A stretch of DNA of 64,000 bases from contig NW_019775476.1 in the NCBI RefSeq assembly GCF_001039355.2, positions 282,015 through 346,014 on the forward strand, read 5' to 3'. Of this stretch, positions 14,001 through 24,594 are shown in pieces; position 1 is the first letter of the stretch; every line of letters starts with the position of its first letter. The translations under genes were made by a program, and so were the position numbers. The notes under the pieces were generated by a model, which saw only the letters and a list, made by a program, of their open reading frames with translations, did not search any database and had not been told where the DNA came from. The DNA comes from Lingula anatina. Taxonomy: Eukaryota > Brachiopoda > Lingulata > Lingulida > Lingulidae.

Positions 14001-17000
14001 GTCCAAGTATGAAGGCATCCTAGAAAAATGGCAGAAATATGAGGCAGACTACACCAAGGCCAAGGACTGGGTGGAGAAGAAGGAAATCCAGTGTAATGAA
14101 CTTCTGCTGCTGAGAGAGGAGGCGGAGGACAAGGATGGCCATCTTAACAAGAGCAAGGTCAGTGGTATCTTTAAGTTATGGAGGAAAGTTATGAGGTTGA
14201 AGTACTGTCGTGGAATTAAGATGACTGTTCAATGTACTGGTAGAAGGTAAAAATTGTTTTCAACATTATCCAACTAATGACATAATGTACTATATTGTGA
14301 AGTGCGTTTTATGTTTACTTTGTGCAGGATGAGTCTCAACCCTTCTCTCTATGTACTTATAGTAACATAATCCACAGTAATGGTATTGTGCCAGAAATTA
14401 TAATTATGTAAAATTAAATAAATCTAATGTAGTACATGATAATTAACATAGGAATGTTTTAATTGTATATAGGAACTGAAGCAAGAACTGGACAATTTCC
14501 AAACATCCTTGTTGACCCTCAACAAAGCGAGTGACCAGTTGACCAAAAACATGGACAACACCACCATCATAGGCATCACGTCTCGTGAGACTGCCCTCAG
14601 CCAAAGAGTGTCCACGATGAGACAAGCTCTCCTGAAACACACCCATAACCTGCAGAACGACCTGTCACAGCAAAGGAGATTTGATGACCTGATTGAAGTG
14701 ATTCAGGAGTTCTTCAACGATGCCGAAAGAGTCTTAGAGGAGGAAGACCCTAACAAGTCTGCCGATGAAGACACCTTGAAAGATAGGCTAGAGGAGCTAA
14801 AGGCTTTGAATGTACAGTTTAACAACTACCAATCGAAGCTGGACAACCTGAACAACATGGGCTATCGCCTGCCCCTGAGCAAGAAGAATTCGGAGAAATT
14901 GAAACAAACCAATCAGAAATGGTATAAGATGTTTGCAGAGACGTCTGAGAGATATCGCACCATGCAGGGTCACATGTTACTCCACCACGACTTCCAGCAG
15001 AAGTGCGATGCATGGATGACTTTCCTGGCTCAAGCAGAGCAGAACTTGGCAGTGGATATTGCTGGAAATTATGAAGGACTTTTGGAGCAGCAGAAAATAT
15101 ATGAGGTATATATTCAGTGCTTTTCTTATAGCAAAGTTATCTTGTACATGCATGTAGTTCTGTTGATGAACCATTTTTTTTCTGATTTCTTCAAGTTAGG
15201 TATGATACTAGTGCTACTTTTTTACAAGAAAAGTATACTTGATTTATATGCTTTAGTTTGAGATAATTCTGCATTTTTAAAATAATTGGTAATGCATTTA
15301 AACAATTTTCTTCTCAGTTGACTTAACCTTCTTTATAAATATGAGAAATATAAATTACAAATAAATTCCTGTTATCCCTCCAGCTGTTCCAGTCAGAAAT
15401 CTACTCTAGACAACAAATCCTGCAGTCCATCATCAGCGATGGCCACCAGATGATGAGAGACAGCGATTCAGATGAACGCCAGGAATTCCAGAGGAAGCTC
15501 TCCATGTTGGACCAGCAATGGCAGAGTGTTGTCAGGAGAACCAATCAGAGGAAGGCTATTATTGACCACAACATTTCCCATTGGCAAATGTACAAGACTC
15601 TTAGAGAGAAGCTGTCTAATTGGCTTGATGAAATGGATGAGAACTTGAATATATTTGAATTTAGTACAGCTACACTGCAGAAAATCAAGGCTTTGATTGA
15701 ACATTTGAGAGTAAGTGATAATGAAATATGAGGCAAAAGATGACTCAAACATTATATGATTATTCTGTAGGAAATTCATCTGTGTAGTCTGTTATTAACT
15801 TGGTTATAGCTTTAATTTTAGTGCAGAAAGTGAAAAGTTAAATTTTATGTATTATTATTATCTTAGAATAACTAAATAAATATTGCCATTTCCAGAAATG
15901 TATGATAATCATAGATAGAACCAACACACGTCCTTTTACTCTGGTCTTGAAAGTATGGAGACATATCAAATAAAGCCTTTTAAATGCCCATTATTATAAT
16001 CTATTTTCAGGCCACTCAAAAGGACCTTGCCATGCATGAATCAATGTACCAGCGTGTACACGAGGCTGGCTGTCTGCTGGTCAGTATCTCTGATAAGACC
16101 ACCGAGTCCACCATACGGTCACATCTGACAGACATCCAGCAACACTGGTTCCAGATCATAGGCAAGCTGGACGGCAGGAGAGAACACCTAGAGGGCATAC
16201 TAAAGCAGTGGCAAGGTTGTGAGGAAGGCATTGAAGACATCCTTGCATGGCTGAAGGAAATGAGAAAAGCCTTGAATGTAGGGCTGGCGCAGAATTACGA
16301 TGATCTCCAGCGGCAGTTGCAGCAGTGTGTGGAGTTCGAAACGGCCTTCGCCAATGCGGCAGACAAAAGGAAAATTCTCCTGGAAAAAGAACACCAGCTG
16401 GCGCTAGTGGTGTCACCAGATGATCTGACAATTCTGCGCCAGAGAATTGTCCTACTTACCAAACAGTGGGATGAAATAGCTAACCAGATTGTACTTCGGA
16501 GAAATTGTATTGAAGATCGTCTCAATGAGTGGACACTGTTCAATGATAAATACAGGGAGATGTTGGACTGGCTTTCCTATATGGAGGCCAAGGTGTCTTC
16601 CAACCAAGAGTTCCATATTGAAGACATACTGGAGAAATTGCAAAAGGTAGGCACACTTACAGATTTTAAAGATGATTTTACTATTTATGTGCTGTATTAT
16701 TTGAAATTTCATTCATCTACATTGTTGCTTTCTTCTTAAGGTCATAATTTTGTAAATTTTGAAATGTTGTTTTTCAGTATAATTTTAATTTCTGCACATT
16801 TTTTTTGTATCATTATGTTACAAGTAAGATAATTTCACGATTACACCAGACATTGTAATGGCACTAGAGGGTTAAAGACCTAGTTGTTCAATGCTTATTA
16901 TTATTTTTTTCTTCTAGGACTATAAAGAAGAGATCACAAACATGCAGGTTAACCGTGATGATCTGTTTGCACATGGCCACCGTTTGATCAAATCCAGCAG

Positions 17001-18355
17001 TGAAGTCAGAGCCAACGACATTGAGTACAAGATCAGCAAGCTGAGAGACAGGTGGCAGAGGTTACAGGAATTGGTGACAGCCAGGTAAACAGTTCTTACC
17101 TGTATAAAGAAACACACTGTCAACCATTGGATTAGATTGGTGACAACAATCAGAACAGCTCTTACTTTTTTATTATGTACTCATCATTTGAAAGCCATGT
17201 ATTGATTCTTGTGGGCTGTTTAGGATGAAGAACCGGAAAAAAGTTCTGTAGAAATTCTAAAACATGACCAACCAATTTCATAATAAGTAATATTGACATC
17301 AAAGATGGTAATTACATTCTACCTGTGTCTTCAGATTGAAGAAACTCCAAGAGACCTTAACAGCGGTCCAAGAGTTAGAGAAGAGTATGGCCAGCTTGAG
17401 ACGTTGGCTGGCGTATATAGAACATGCTTTGAGTAGCCCGGTCTCGTACCAACAGGCTGACCTCACCGAGATACACAGAAGATTACAGCAACAACAGGTA
17501 ACACCAATTGAATAACTTTTACCTACCTCTGATATATGATATTAAATACTTGGTCAGGAATAAAATTCATGTCATGTTGAATATTATTTTTTTTAAGAAA
17601 ATAAGTATTGGTAATTGTAGAAATGTTAAATGTAACTTTTTGAAAGAAAGAATTATTGGTTCTTAGAAAAATTGTTTCCTTTTTTATTTATTTTCTATTA
17701 TGGTTTAGTGGATATTTAATTTCTGACATATTTTTTCCCACAGGAACACCAACAGGACATAGAGCGACACAGTGCAGGTGTGGCCTCCGTCCTCAACCTG
17801 TGCCAAGTGTTACTTCACGACACAGACGCCTGTCCCACTGATGTAGAGGTCTCTGCATTACAACATGCCAAGACAAGCCTGGACAGACGATGGAAGAACA
17901 TCAGAGCACTTTCTACAGAAAGGAGAATGAGGTAAAAACTATTTCTTTGTTCTTTTCATTTTTTGTAAGAAAGTGAAATGAAGCACATTTATTTTCTGTA
18001 TGGGGATTTAGAGTACTATCCAGCTGTCTTTAGTAATTCAGTATTTAAAAAATTTCTAACATTTCTTTTGTAATATTTTAATGCACCTTCAACTTCAAGT
18101 TTTAATTTAGCCCCTAATGCATTTATATCTTTTCAAGTTATTTCCTACCTAGATGAACATGTATTGCCCAAATCGATAACATAGAATATACGTTGCTAAT
18201 TCAGAATTGAAGAAACATGGCGGCTGTGGCAGAAGTTCAGTGAGGATTACCATCGTTTTGTGGATTGGATGAAAGACATGGAGAAAGCCACCACAAAGCC
18301 AAGATCAGCTTCTGTAACATTTGCTGAAGCCAAGGAAGAACTCAGGAAGTTTGAG
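19..18355 (+). CDS. SYNE1: Nesprin (SYNE1/2-like) giant spectrin-repeat protein, partial, 30 exons
   Basis: Nesprins are outer-nuclear-membrane proteins that join actin and other cytoskeleton to the LINC complex. I find 30 exons with GT-AG borders and matching phases: 19-126, 793-1119, 1435-1740, 1983-2297, 3897-4880, 5188-5373, 5726-5890, 6159-6341, 6557-6721, 6974-7318, 7559-7756, 7959-8246, 8541-8753, 8911-9015, 9709-9855, 10088-10258, 10572-11029, 11246-11405, 11722-11904, 12195-12671, 12859-13191, 13515-13648, 13965-14157, 14473-15105, 15384-15710, 16011-16646, 16918-17084, 17335-17497, 17744-17931, 18205-18355. They encode about 2,803 residues, nearly all helical repeats with the spaced Trp pattern of spectrin repeats (W..L, L..W). 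The 5' end lies before the window. No KASH exon is found after 18355. Family identity rests on the last two exons; the upstream exons alone would only support 'spectrin-repeat protein'. Confidence 0.9.
2298..3896 (+). other. Long nesprin intron (1.6 kb)
   Basis: AT-rich intron with many T-runs. I see no coding exon, RNA gene or recognisable transposon in it. Confidence 0.7.
3897..4880 (+). CDS. SYNE1: Nesprin exon with a non-spectrin, Ser/Glu/Lys-rich linker
   Basis: This 984-nt exon (328 codons) begins with about 40 residues of coiled coil (LTAQIKTYQEKIREINEQSL) and then leaves the spectrin pattern for a polar, low-complexity stretch without Trp spacing. Two copies of a short motif stand out: LREMVESAMHGR (about 4240-4280) and LRKMVESAMRDR (about 4630-4670). 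Each follows acidic or Pro/Ser-rich sequence. A basic patch (GKKSDRQKSKH) could be a phosphorylation or localisation segment. The following exon (5188-5373) continues the linker before repeats resume at 5726. The function of the linker is unknown; a short-linear-motif docking site is inference. Confidence 0.85.
4961..5004. repeat. (TA)n microsatellite in a nesprin intron
   Basis: About 22 uninterrupted TA units in the intron that follows the linker exon. Confidence 0.95.
9016..9708 (+). other. Nesprin intron, no further feature seen
   Basis: AT-rich 0.7-kb intron between two short spectrin exons. No ORF or repeat structure that I can support. Confidence 0.6.
11601..11676. repeat. Two-copy tandem repeat of about 38 bp in a nesprin intron
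   Basis: The block TTTATTTATTTGATTGAATC followed by ATGATTGATT occurs twice in direct succession, which looks like recent replication slippage. A short (ATT)n tract also precedes the acceptor at about 11220-11240. Confidence 0.85.
17744..18355 (+). CDS. SYNE1: Nesprin exons that fix the family assignment (near the C-terminus)
   Basis: Exons 17744-17931 and 18205-18355 join in phase as A-G/A (Arg) and encode the stretches SVLNLCQVLLHDTDAC, LDRRWKNIRALSTERRM, IEETWRLWQKFSEDYHRF, DWMKDMEKATT and AKEELRKFE. From memory of the family, the vertebrate nesprin-1/2 C-terminal region carries nearly the same words in the same order (LLHDxDAC, LDRRWRNI, IEETWRLWQKF, AKEELKxFE). That is far closer than generic spectrin-repeat similarity. 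In vertebrates this point lies several hundred residues before the KASH domain. The donor after 18355 (GAG/gtaaga) is strong, so the message should continue. Read-through would add only a few residues before a stop at about 18375. Confidence 0.92.
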
Positions 18356-18430
18356 GTAAGATTGATAAAGGGTTGATTCAAAGAAATTCCCAAGATGTTA
18401 ACAAATTCTATACCCTTACAGAACGTAAAA

Positions 18431-18860
18431 TATTGCCGGAGTATTCCCGGAGTATAGCAGGAGTACTCCGGCAACATAAAAATGTTGCCAGAAAGTATCC
18501 CCACTGGCTAGCCGCTAGCAGCTTATCTGCGGCTATATACAGTGCATGTTGCCGGAGGTAAGCCGCAGGGTTGCCAGAACCTAGCCGCTAGCGGCTACAT
18601 TCTGGCAACATGCCTTGTATGTTGCCACAAGGTAGCTGCTAGCAGCTTATCTGCGGCTACATATAGAGCATGTTGCCGGAGGTAAGCCACAGGGTTGCTG
18701 GAAGCTAGCCGCTAGCAGCTACATTCCGGCAACATGCCCTGGATGTCGCCACAGGGAAGCCGCTAGCGGGTTATCTGCGGCTATATACAGAGCATGTTGC
18801 CAGAGGTAAGCCGCAGGGTTGCCGGAAGCTAGCCGCTAGCGGCTACACTCTGGCAACATA
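18431..18860. repeat. Palindrome-rich tandem repeat, unit about 124 bp
   Basis: The phrase GCATGTTGCCGGAGGTAAGC or a close variant recurs near 18545, 18669 and 18793, giving a period of about 124 bp over roughly three copies. Each unit holds the self-complementary core AGCCGCTAGCGGCT and the complementary words ATGTTGCC / GGCAACAT, so each can fold on itself. The block is much richer in GC than its surroundings. It starts only about 75 bp after the last nesprin exon found. Confidence 0.85.
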
Positions 18861-20250
18861 TACACACTGTACATTTGCATGAAGACGTACACTTTTCTTG
18901 TATTATGTATGATATGACAGCATTGATGTTTATTTATGATTTGTTATTTATTCCTATAGCAGGATGCTTTATGGCTTATTTTGGCTATATAATCGGACTA
19001 TCCAGAAGTGTCAACAGCCATAAAGTTGTTCTGTTTGAAATAAATCATACTCAGAAATTTTCACTTTCAAGCATTCTAAGAAATTGTTTTTATTTATATG
19101 GTTTTTAAGAATAACATTTGGAATTGAACATGTAGTGCATACATATTAGGCATTATTTATATATATATATACAAGTTATATATGTTCATGGTGATATATT
19201 CTTTCTCATCTATGCTTAGTGTGTATATATGTGGGTCCATCCACATGCAGTTTAAAAGTTCCAAAAAGGTGGTCAAAACCATTTCATCAACGTTTTTTAT
19301 CCAGTATAATAATAATAATAAATAAAAATGCATTTAACTTTCTGTGTTACATAAAAATGTGTTTAGTTTTGTATATTATAATTTGCATGCTGTGACAGTA
19401 TGAATGCATGTACTATTTTTTTGTATGCCATACCCAAGGTCACATGTACTGTTGCGTATGAATACACTACTTCCTGTGAAAAGTAGTTCCATTTCATCAA
19501 AAATGGTCGTCTGCTAGTTTTATTTGCAAAGAACCCACAAAGTCAGGAAAATAAGGTATCATCCAAAGTACTTCAACATTTAATTTATTTGTGTGTGTTA
19601 ACAACAAACTGGTGATGAAATGTATTTGAATCTAGAAGTGGTAAGACATCGAGAAACTTGACAAAGTACATTTGAGAATTTAGGTATATCTATAGCTTTC
19701 ATGAACAGCTACAAGATGAAGAATATGAAGAATTGGACTGTTCTGTTGTGAGATTTGAGTTGTTCTTTACTGACAAATGGACAAGAAGTTCTAAGAAATG
19801 AGTCATTAGAATGGAAGTCAACTATAACTAACAAAATATGTATATGGAATCAGAATCAAATATACAGCTATAACATATGGCTATCATGCACTTAAATGGT
19901 ACGTATATACACATGTGTGTAGCAGGAAAGTGGCAATTTTAAGAATGTATGGCTTGATGAAGCACTAGGTATCAGTTAGATTAACAATTTTCCCCATGGT
20001 GAAAAGTGAGTATATATAGATGCATAGGGATCAGCAGCTTTTATTTGCCATATGTTAATTGGATATTTAAATTTTAGGGCCAATTTTGTTTTTCTTTCTC
20101 AATGAGTTTTTCTTTTATAAATTTGATTGAAACTATAGTAAACAAAGAAATTAAATTTTATGTATCTTGCTTATAGTACTTAGATAGCATTGTTCATACA
20201 TATTTAAACCTGTATAAATGAGTCATGTAAATTCAAATATATATTTATAC
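18861..20250. other. AT-rich non-coding stretch
   Basis: Contains short (TA)n and (AAT)n tracts. A weak hydrophobic ORF at 18875-19108 has no domain and skewed AT codon use; I do not accept it as a gene. Nesprin exons were looked for here and not seen. Confidence 0.5.
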
Positions 20251-21073
20251 ATATATTTAACATACATAAACCACTCTAGAATTAAGCTAGCTAGGATTAT
20301 AATTAAATGAACCCATCTCACAAACTTCTGAGAACAAGATTAATTCAATGTTTTTTGAAAAACTCAAAAATTTCAATTTTTTGCATTGATCTGTTTGCAT
20401 GTATCAACATTTTCCATTTCTAAGTTAATTAATTTTGCAGACTTTTTTTCAGTTTTTAGGATCAGTTTCAGTACATAATGAAGGTCTAGCAGCACGTAGT
20501 ATAACTGTGTTGATAAATTAGCCTNATGTACAGACACATCTGTGTCTGTACATAAAAAACAGCATAAATTCCCTATAAGTGACCCGATCATGCTGATTTT
20601 CGAACTTGACCTACGTATTATGAATATTCATCAGTTCTGTAAGTTTCAAGCCAAAAGAAAAAAACAGTTTTCCACTTATCGTGTTATTGGTAAAAGTGCA
20701 CGGCGACGAAGGCAACGACGGCAACGGCGACGACAGACGCAGATGACGGCTATATGTACAGACACATCTGTGTCTGTACATAAAAAAATCCTAGTGCTAC
20801 CCCAGTTATACATACATTTAACATACATAAACCACTCTAGCTGCTAGGATATTATAATTAAACCCCTCTCTGAGTCTCACAAACTTCTGAGAACAAGATT
20901 AATTCAATGTTTTTTGAAAAACTTAAAAATTTCAATTTTTTGCATTGATCTCTTTGTATCAACATTTTCCATTTCTAAGTTAATTCATTTTGCAGACTTT
21001 TTTCAGTTTTTAGGATCAGTTTCAGCACATAGTGAAGGTCGAGCAGAGCTATAACTGTGTTGTTTAATTAGCA
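20251..21073. repeat. 0.56-kb tandem duplication with two identical palindromes
   Basis: Segment 20251-20524 (starting around CATACATAAACCACTCTAG) recurs at 20812-21073 with small indels, offset about 561 bp. Between the copies, an identical 26-nt inverted repeat occurs at 20527-20552 and 20755-20780: 12-nt arms TGTACAGACACA and TGTGTCTGTACA with a 2-nt loop, followed both times by CATAAAAAA. The segment between the palindromes carries a CGACGG-rich tract (20700-20750). Base 20525 is N. The arrangement suggests a foldback or MITE-type insertion followed by duplication. Confidence 0.8.
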
Positions 21074-21559
21074 TATATCCAATGACTAAGACTGTTTTAG
21101 ATCTTTTAAACATTTTTAAGGGAAACAATGCATTGTTTTGTAATTATATATATATATGGATATTGGCTATATATTATGCCAGTAGTGCATTTCCAAATTT
21201 GTTTTCTGATCATTTATTACTTTATTTATTCATCCAAAGAGTCATGTAAATTGGTTTATGCATACATGTATTGTTCGGTTATGCAATACACTATGAACTA
21301 AAATTTATTTTGTGTTCAAGACTTACAAGTTGATTGTTTGAGTTGTACATGGTGTAAAAACATGTTTCTGAAAAGTTTTACAACTCGCTTGTGTAATTTT
21401 TGTCATGACAGTTGTTTCGCTTTGGTACAAATAAAGAGCTTCTAGGCACTGAACTTGTGAAAGGGTCCTATAGCTAAGATGTTACGTAAATTGCCCTTGA
21501 TTGATCAATCTAATTGTATTTACATTGGTTTTGGGATCTGTGAAGTAGCTAGCTGTAAC

Positions 21560-21775
21560 ATACTGCCAGAGTACCCCCATAACATATGTTACTAATGGGA
21601 GTGCTCCTGGAGTACCCCATTTTATCATGCAAATGAGTGTTGCCAGAATATCCCCATAAATGTTGCTGGAGGTTTGCGGGAGTACTCCAGCAACACTCAT
21701 TTGCATGATAAAATGGGGTACTCTTGGAGTACTCCGGCAACATATTTGCGGGAGTACTCCCGTAACCAGTGAAAA
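21560..21775. repeat. Long imperfect hairpin (foldback element)
   Basis: The left arm (about 21611-21660: TACCCCATTTTATCATGCAA and on) is the reverse complement of the right arm (about 21675-21721), separated by a short GGAGGTTTGCGGGAG-type loop. GGAGTACTCC palindromes occur on both sides. The words GGAGTACTCCGGCAACAT are shared with the start of the 18431-18860 repeat, so both blocks belong to one family. Confidence 0.85.
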
Positions 21776-22193
21776 AGAAATATTCAACTTTCTAATGGGG
21801 TCTGTAGAGATGGACATTATATATGTTGTAGTACAATATTTAGGTAGCTGTTTAAAACTTAGGGATAAGTTGCTCACTATCCAGAACACTAGTTAACATA
21901 ATCCCTGTGTGTCATTAGCAAAGTCGGGATGGATAGATAGTATGGGTTAACGAAATGCTACACACATAAAAACTACTGTAGCTGGATATATAACATATAT
22001 AATTATTTATTTATTTCTCATTGTAATTGTGCGTCATTATTGCTAGTAGTGTTATGGTGCCTTGTTATAGTTGGATGTCGGTCAGTAAAATATCCATTCT
22101 TAGGTGTAAGTTTAATTCGTATGTTCCATGTAGTTTTTTTTTATTTTTATTTATTTTTATTTATTTTATTTTATTTTATTTTTTAATCTATTA

Positions 22194-22297
22194 TGTCTAG
22201 TATTGTATTTCTGTGACCATTTTATATTTGCTTGTACGCTATCGATGATCTGTACCTTGTATGTTAAGGTTCATTATGATCAATAAACATTCCTTAC
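22194..22297 (+). mobile_element. 3' tail of a LINE-like or SINE-like retroelement, copy 1
   Basis: About 100 bp, from TAGTATTGTATTTCTGTGAC to ATGATCAATAAACATTCC. It recurs in reverse complement at about 34772-34877 with few differences. The AATAAACATTCC end resembles the 3' terminus of 5'-truncated non-LTR elements. No reverse transcriptase coding is visible. The element may extend upstream into the T-rich stretch at 22133-22190. Confidence 0.55.
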
Positions 22298-24590
22298 CAT
22301 TGCCGGAAGCCTATTTTGTCAGTAAGGGAACACTGTGACTACAAGCTTTGGAAAATTGTTTTGCTTGGCAAACCATACCTTTTAGTTAATAGGAAATTAA
22401 ATTAGCTGCATTAGTTTTGGAGTTTTTCATTAATACCCTTGACGCCTTAATATTACTTAATATAACCCATTGTAGCCCTCGTCATCAAAACAAACGGCAG
22501 CCATACTGGAGGGAGACCGGAATCGTCCGCTGAGCATGATCATGTCTACATGTACAATTTAGTATTTAATTTCTGTGTTTTCTTTGATATTAAACCGAGT
22601 AAAATGATGAATTACTGCAGGGTATATGATAGAGAGAAGATATATAACTAGCTTTACAAGCGTTCACAGACTGCCTGCAGTGGTAACAATCCAAGGCGTA
22701 AGGACGAAAATCGTAAACGGAGGAGAGACCGAGGAGTGGCTTTGAATCAAGACTCATAGGACAAGTAAAGGATAAAACTAATTTATTTTACAGCAAAGAA
22801 TGAAGACCCAGCTGTGCAGTCTTTACCATAAAAGAAAAAAACACAGTAGAAAACCAAAGACCGAGGTGTATAAGTTTGGAGCACACGTACACTGCATGTT
22901 AGTAGTGCCCAAAAAGTTTGGGTGGAGAGTGTGTTGTAAAAACGTGTGGAAATACCCAGGCAGGGTTTCTACTTTCATCATGAAGACTCACTTATTGCCT
23001 TGGGTGTAATTTGTTATCAGTTATGGTGCTGTTCGGATTTTATCTGCTGTCATCTACCTCTTTAATACCTGGTTAGCATTATTGTCAGTTAGTGTCAAGG
23101 CTACAGCACAATGTACATTTGCACAGAGCTCAGCTGGGCCAATTAAATCAATTACCTGTGTCATGTGTATTTGGAAGTTAGTGGCTTGATTTTAGATTTG
23201 GTGTAGTATTAAGAGTAAATCTGTTTTGTAAGTACAATGTATATAATCTAGCTCAGGTATCATTTAATTGACATATAACTTAATGAAATGAATTTGAAAA
23301 ATGTTAAATTCTGTGTTTTCCTACTGTATTATGTTGCAAGTTACAATATGAATAAAAATAACTATTGTTACCTTTTTTTTTGTTAATTTACATTTAGGAA
23401 ATTGATCTGGCATTTTCCCACCAAGCCACACTGAATGATTAGGTGCAAGTAAATCTTAATTATATATAAAAAAAAAAAAAAAAAACAGGTGACAGGTACC
23501 AAAGGCAGCTAGATGGCACACAAGGTAGAAGCAGCGAAAGAATATTCTTATATCTCCTGAGGAGACAGGATCTGAACATCAGGAGAGTGAAATTCAGTGC
23601 ATAACAGGAGTTATTTAATTGGATTTGTTTGTTTATTTAATTGTTCATTTGTCGTTTGAAAGTTGTTATCCTGATAGCTTGCATACAACAAGGATAGGTA
23701 TTCTATTTATTTAGAATTGTCAGCAGAAGCACAAGAAGAAATGAAAACACTTTTTCTTTCTCATATATTTAAAGGCTAAATGGAAAAGTTACGAGAAATA
23801 TAATACTTTGTATGGTGCACCTCTCACAGATTGTCTGATATGCAGAAACAGAAGGCTGTCCTGTATCAACAAAAGATTTAGCTCTTGTAGGTTGCGCATT
23901 TTTTAAATTGTGACCACCAGTTGTGAAATTCTCCAAAATTAAATTACAAACTGCTTAATAACACCATATAAGGACTTATATGTACATACCCACACACAAT
24001 TATTGCACACAGTACATATCAATCGTGAGTCTTCAATCAAGCATTTCTCTAGACATAGATTAAAAATACACCAAACAGGTTTCTCAAATTATGGTGACTT
24101 GATTCGACTTGATATGCTCATTTACATGTTGCATTGCATCATTAAAAGTATGGAAATATTTTTCAGTTCAGTGTTTATCAACTGAAAGGAAAGGGACCCT
24201 GATAATCTGTCACTGAATTGTGCAACAATGTCAACAATGTTTTGCATTTTATGTTTACTTTTATTCATACAAAATGTGCATTTTCCTATATTTTTAATCA
24301 AATGAAGATCAATTCATGAACTGACTTGTTGTTATGTTACATTGGATATCATAAATTAATAAGTTTAAAAAATGCCTTGCTTCTGTGGATGTCTGGACTA
24401 ATAACTAGAGGATCAGAGAGGCGATACCGCCTCCGAATATTGTGCCACCAGCTGGAGTAAGTGCATTCGTATAGACCCCCCCACACAAAAAAGGGACACC
24501 ACCACCAGTCTTGTGCTTGACAAGCTGTAAAAAATGCAATCAACAAGAATTCTCAAAATATGCATAAAAAAAATATTACTAAAAATGGTA
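22298..24590. other. Non-coding stretch, no gene supported
   Basis: AT-rich. Contains a poly-A tract at about 23468-23485. Short ORFs (22800-23009, 24003-24185) lack domains and splice context. I scanned both strands for the missing nesprin and MRPL22 exons and saw none. Confidence 0.5.
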
Positions 24591-24594
24591 CAAT

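Noticed and set aside
18875-19108. Hydrophobic 77-aa ORF that might suggest a KASH-like membrane segment after nesprin
   Set aside because: No C-terminal PPPX motif or preceding spectrin exon, AT-driven codon use, and no acceptor that gives the right phase.
22480-22520. Minus-strand ATGGCTGCCGTTTG start-like sequence
   Set aside because: The frame stops after about 15 codons and no good donor follows before the stop.
22800-23009. 69-aa basic ORF (MKTQLCSLYHKRKKHSRKPK)
   Set aside because: No homology that I know, no splice or promoter context, isolated in repeat-rich DNA.
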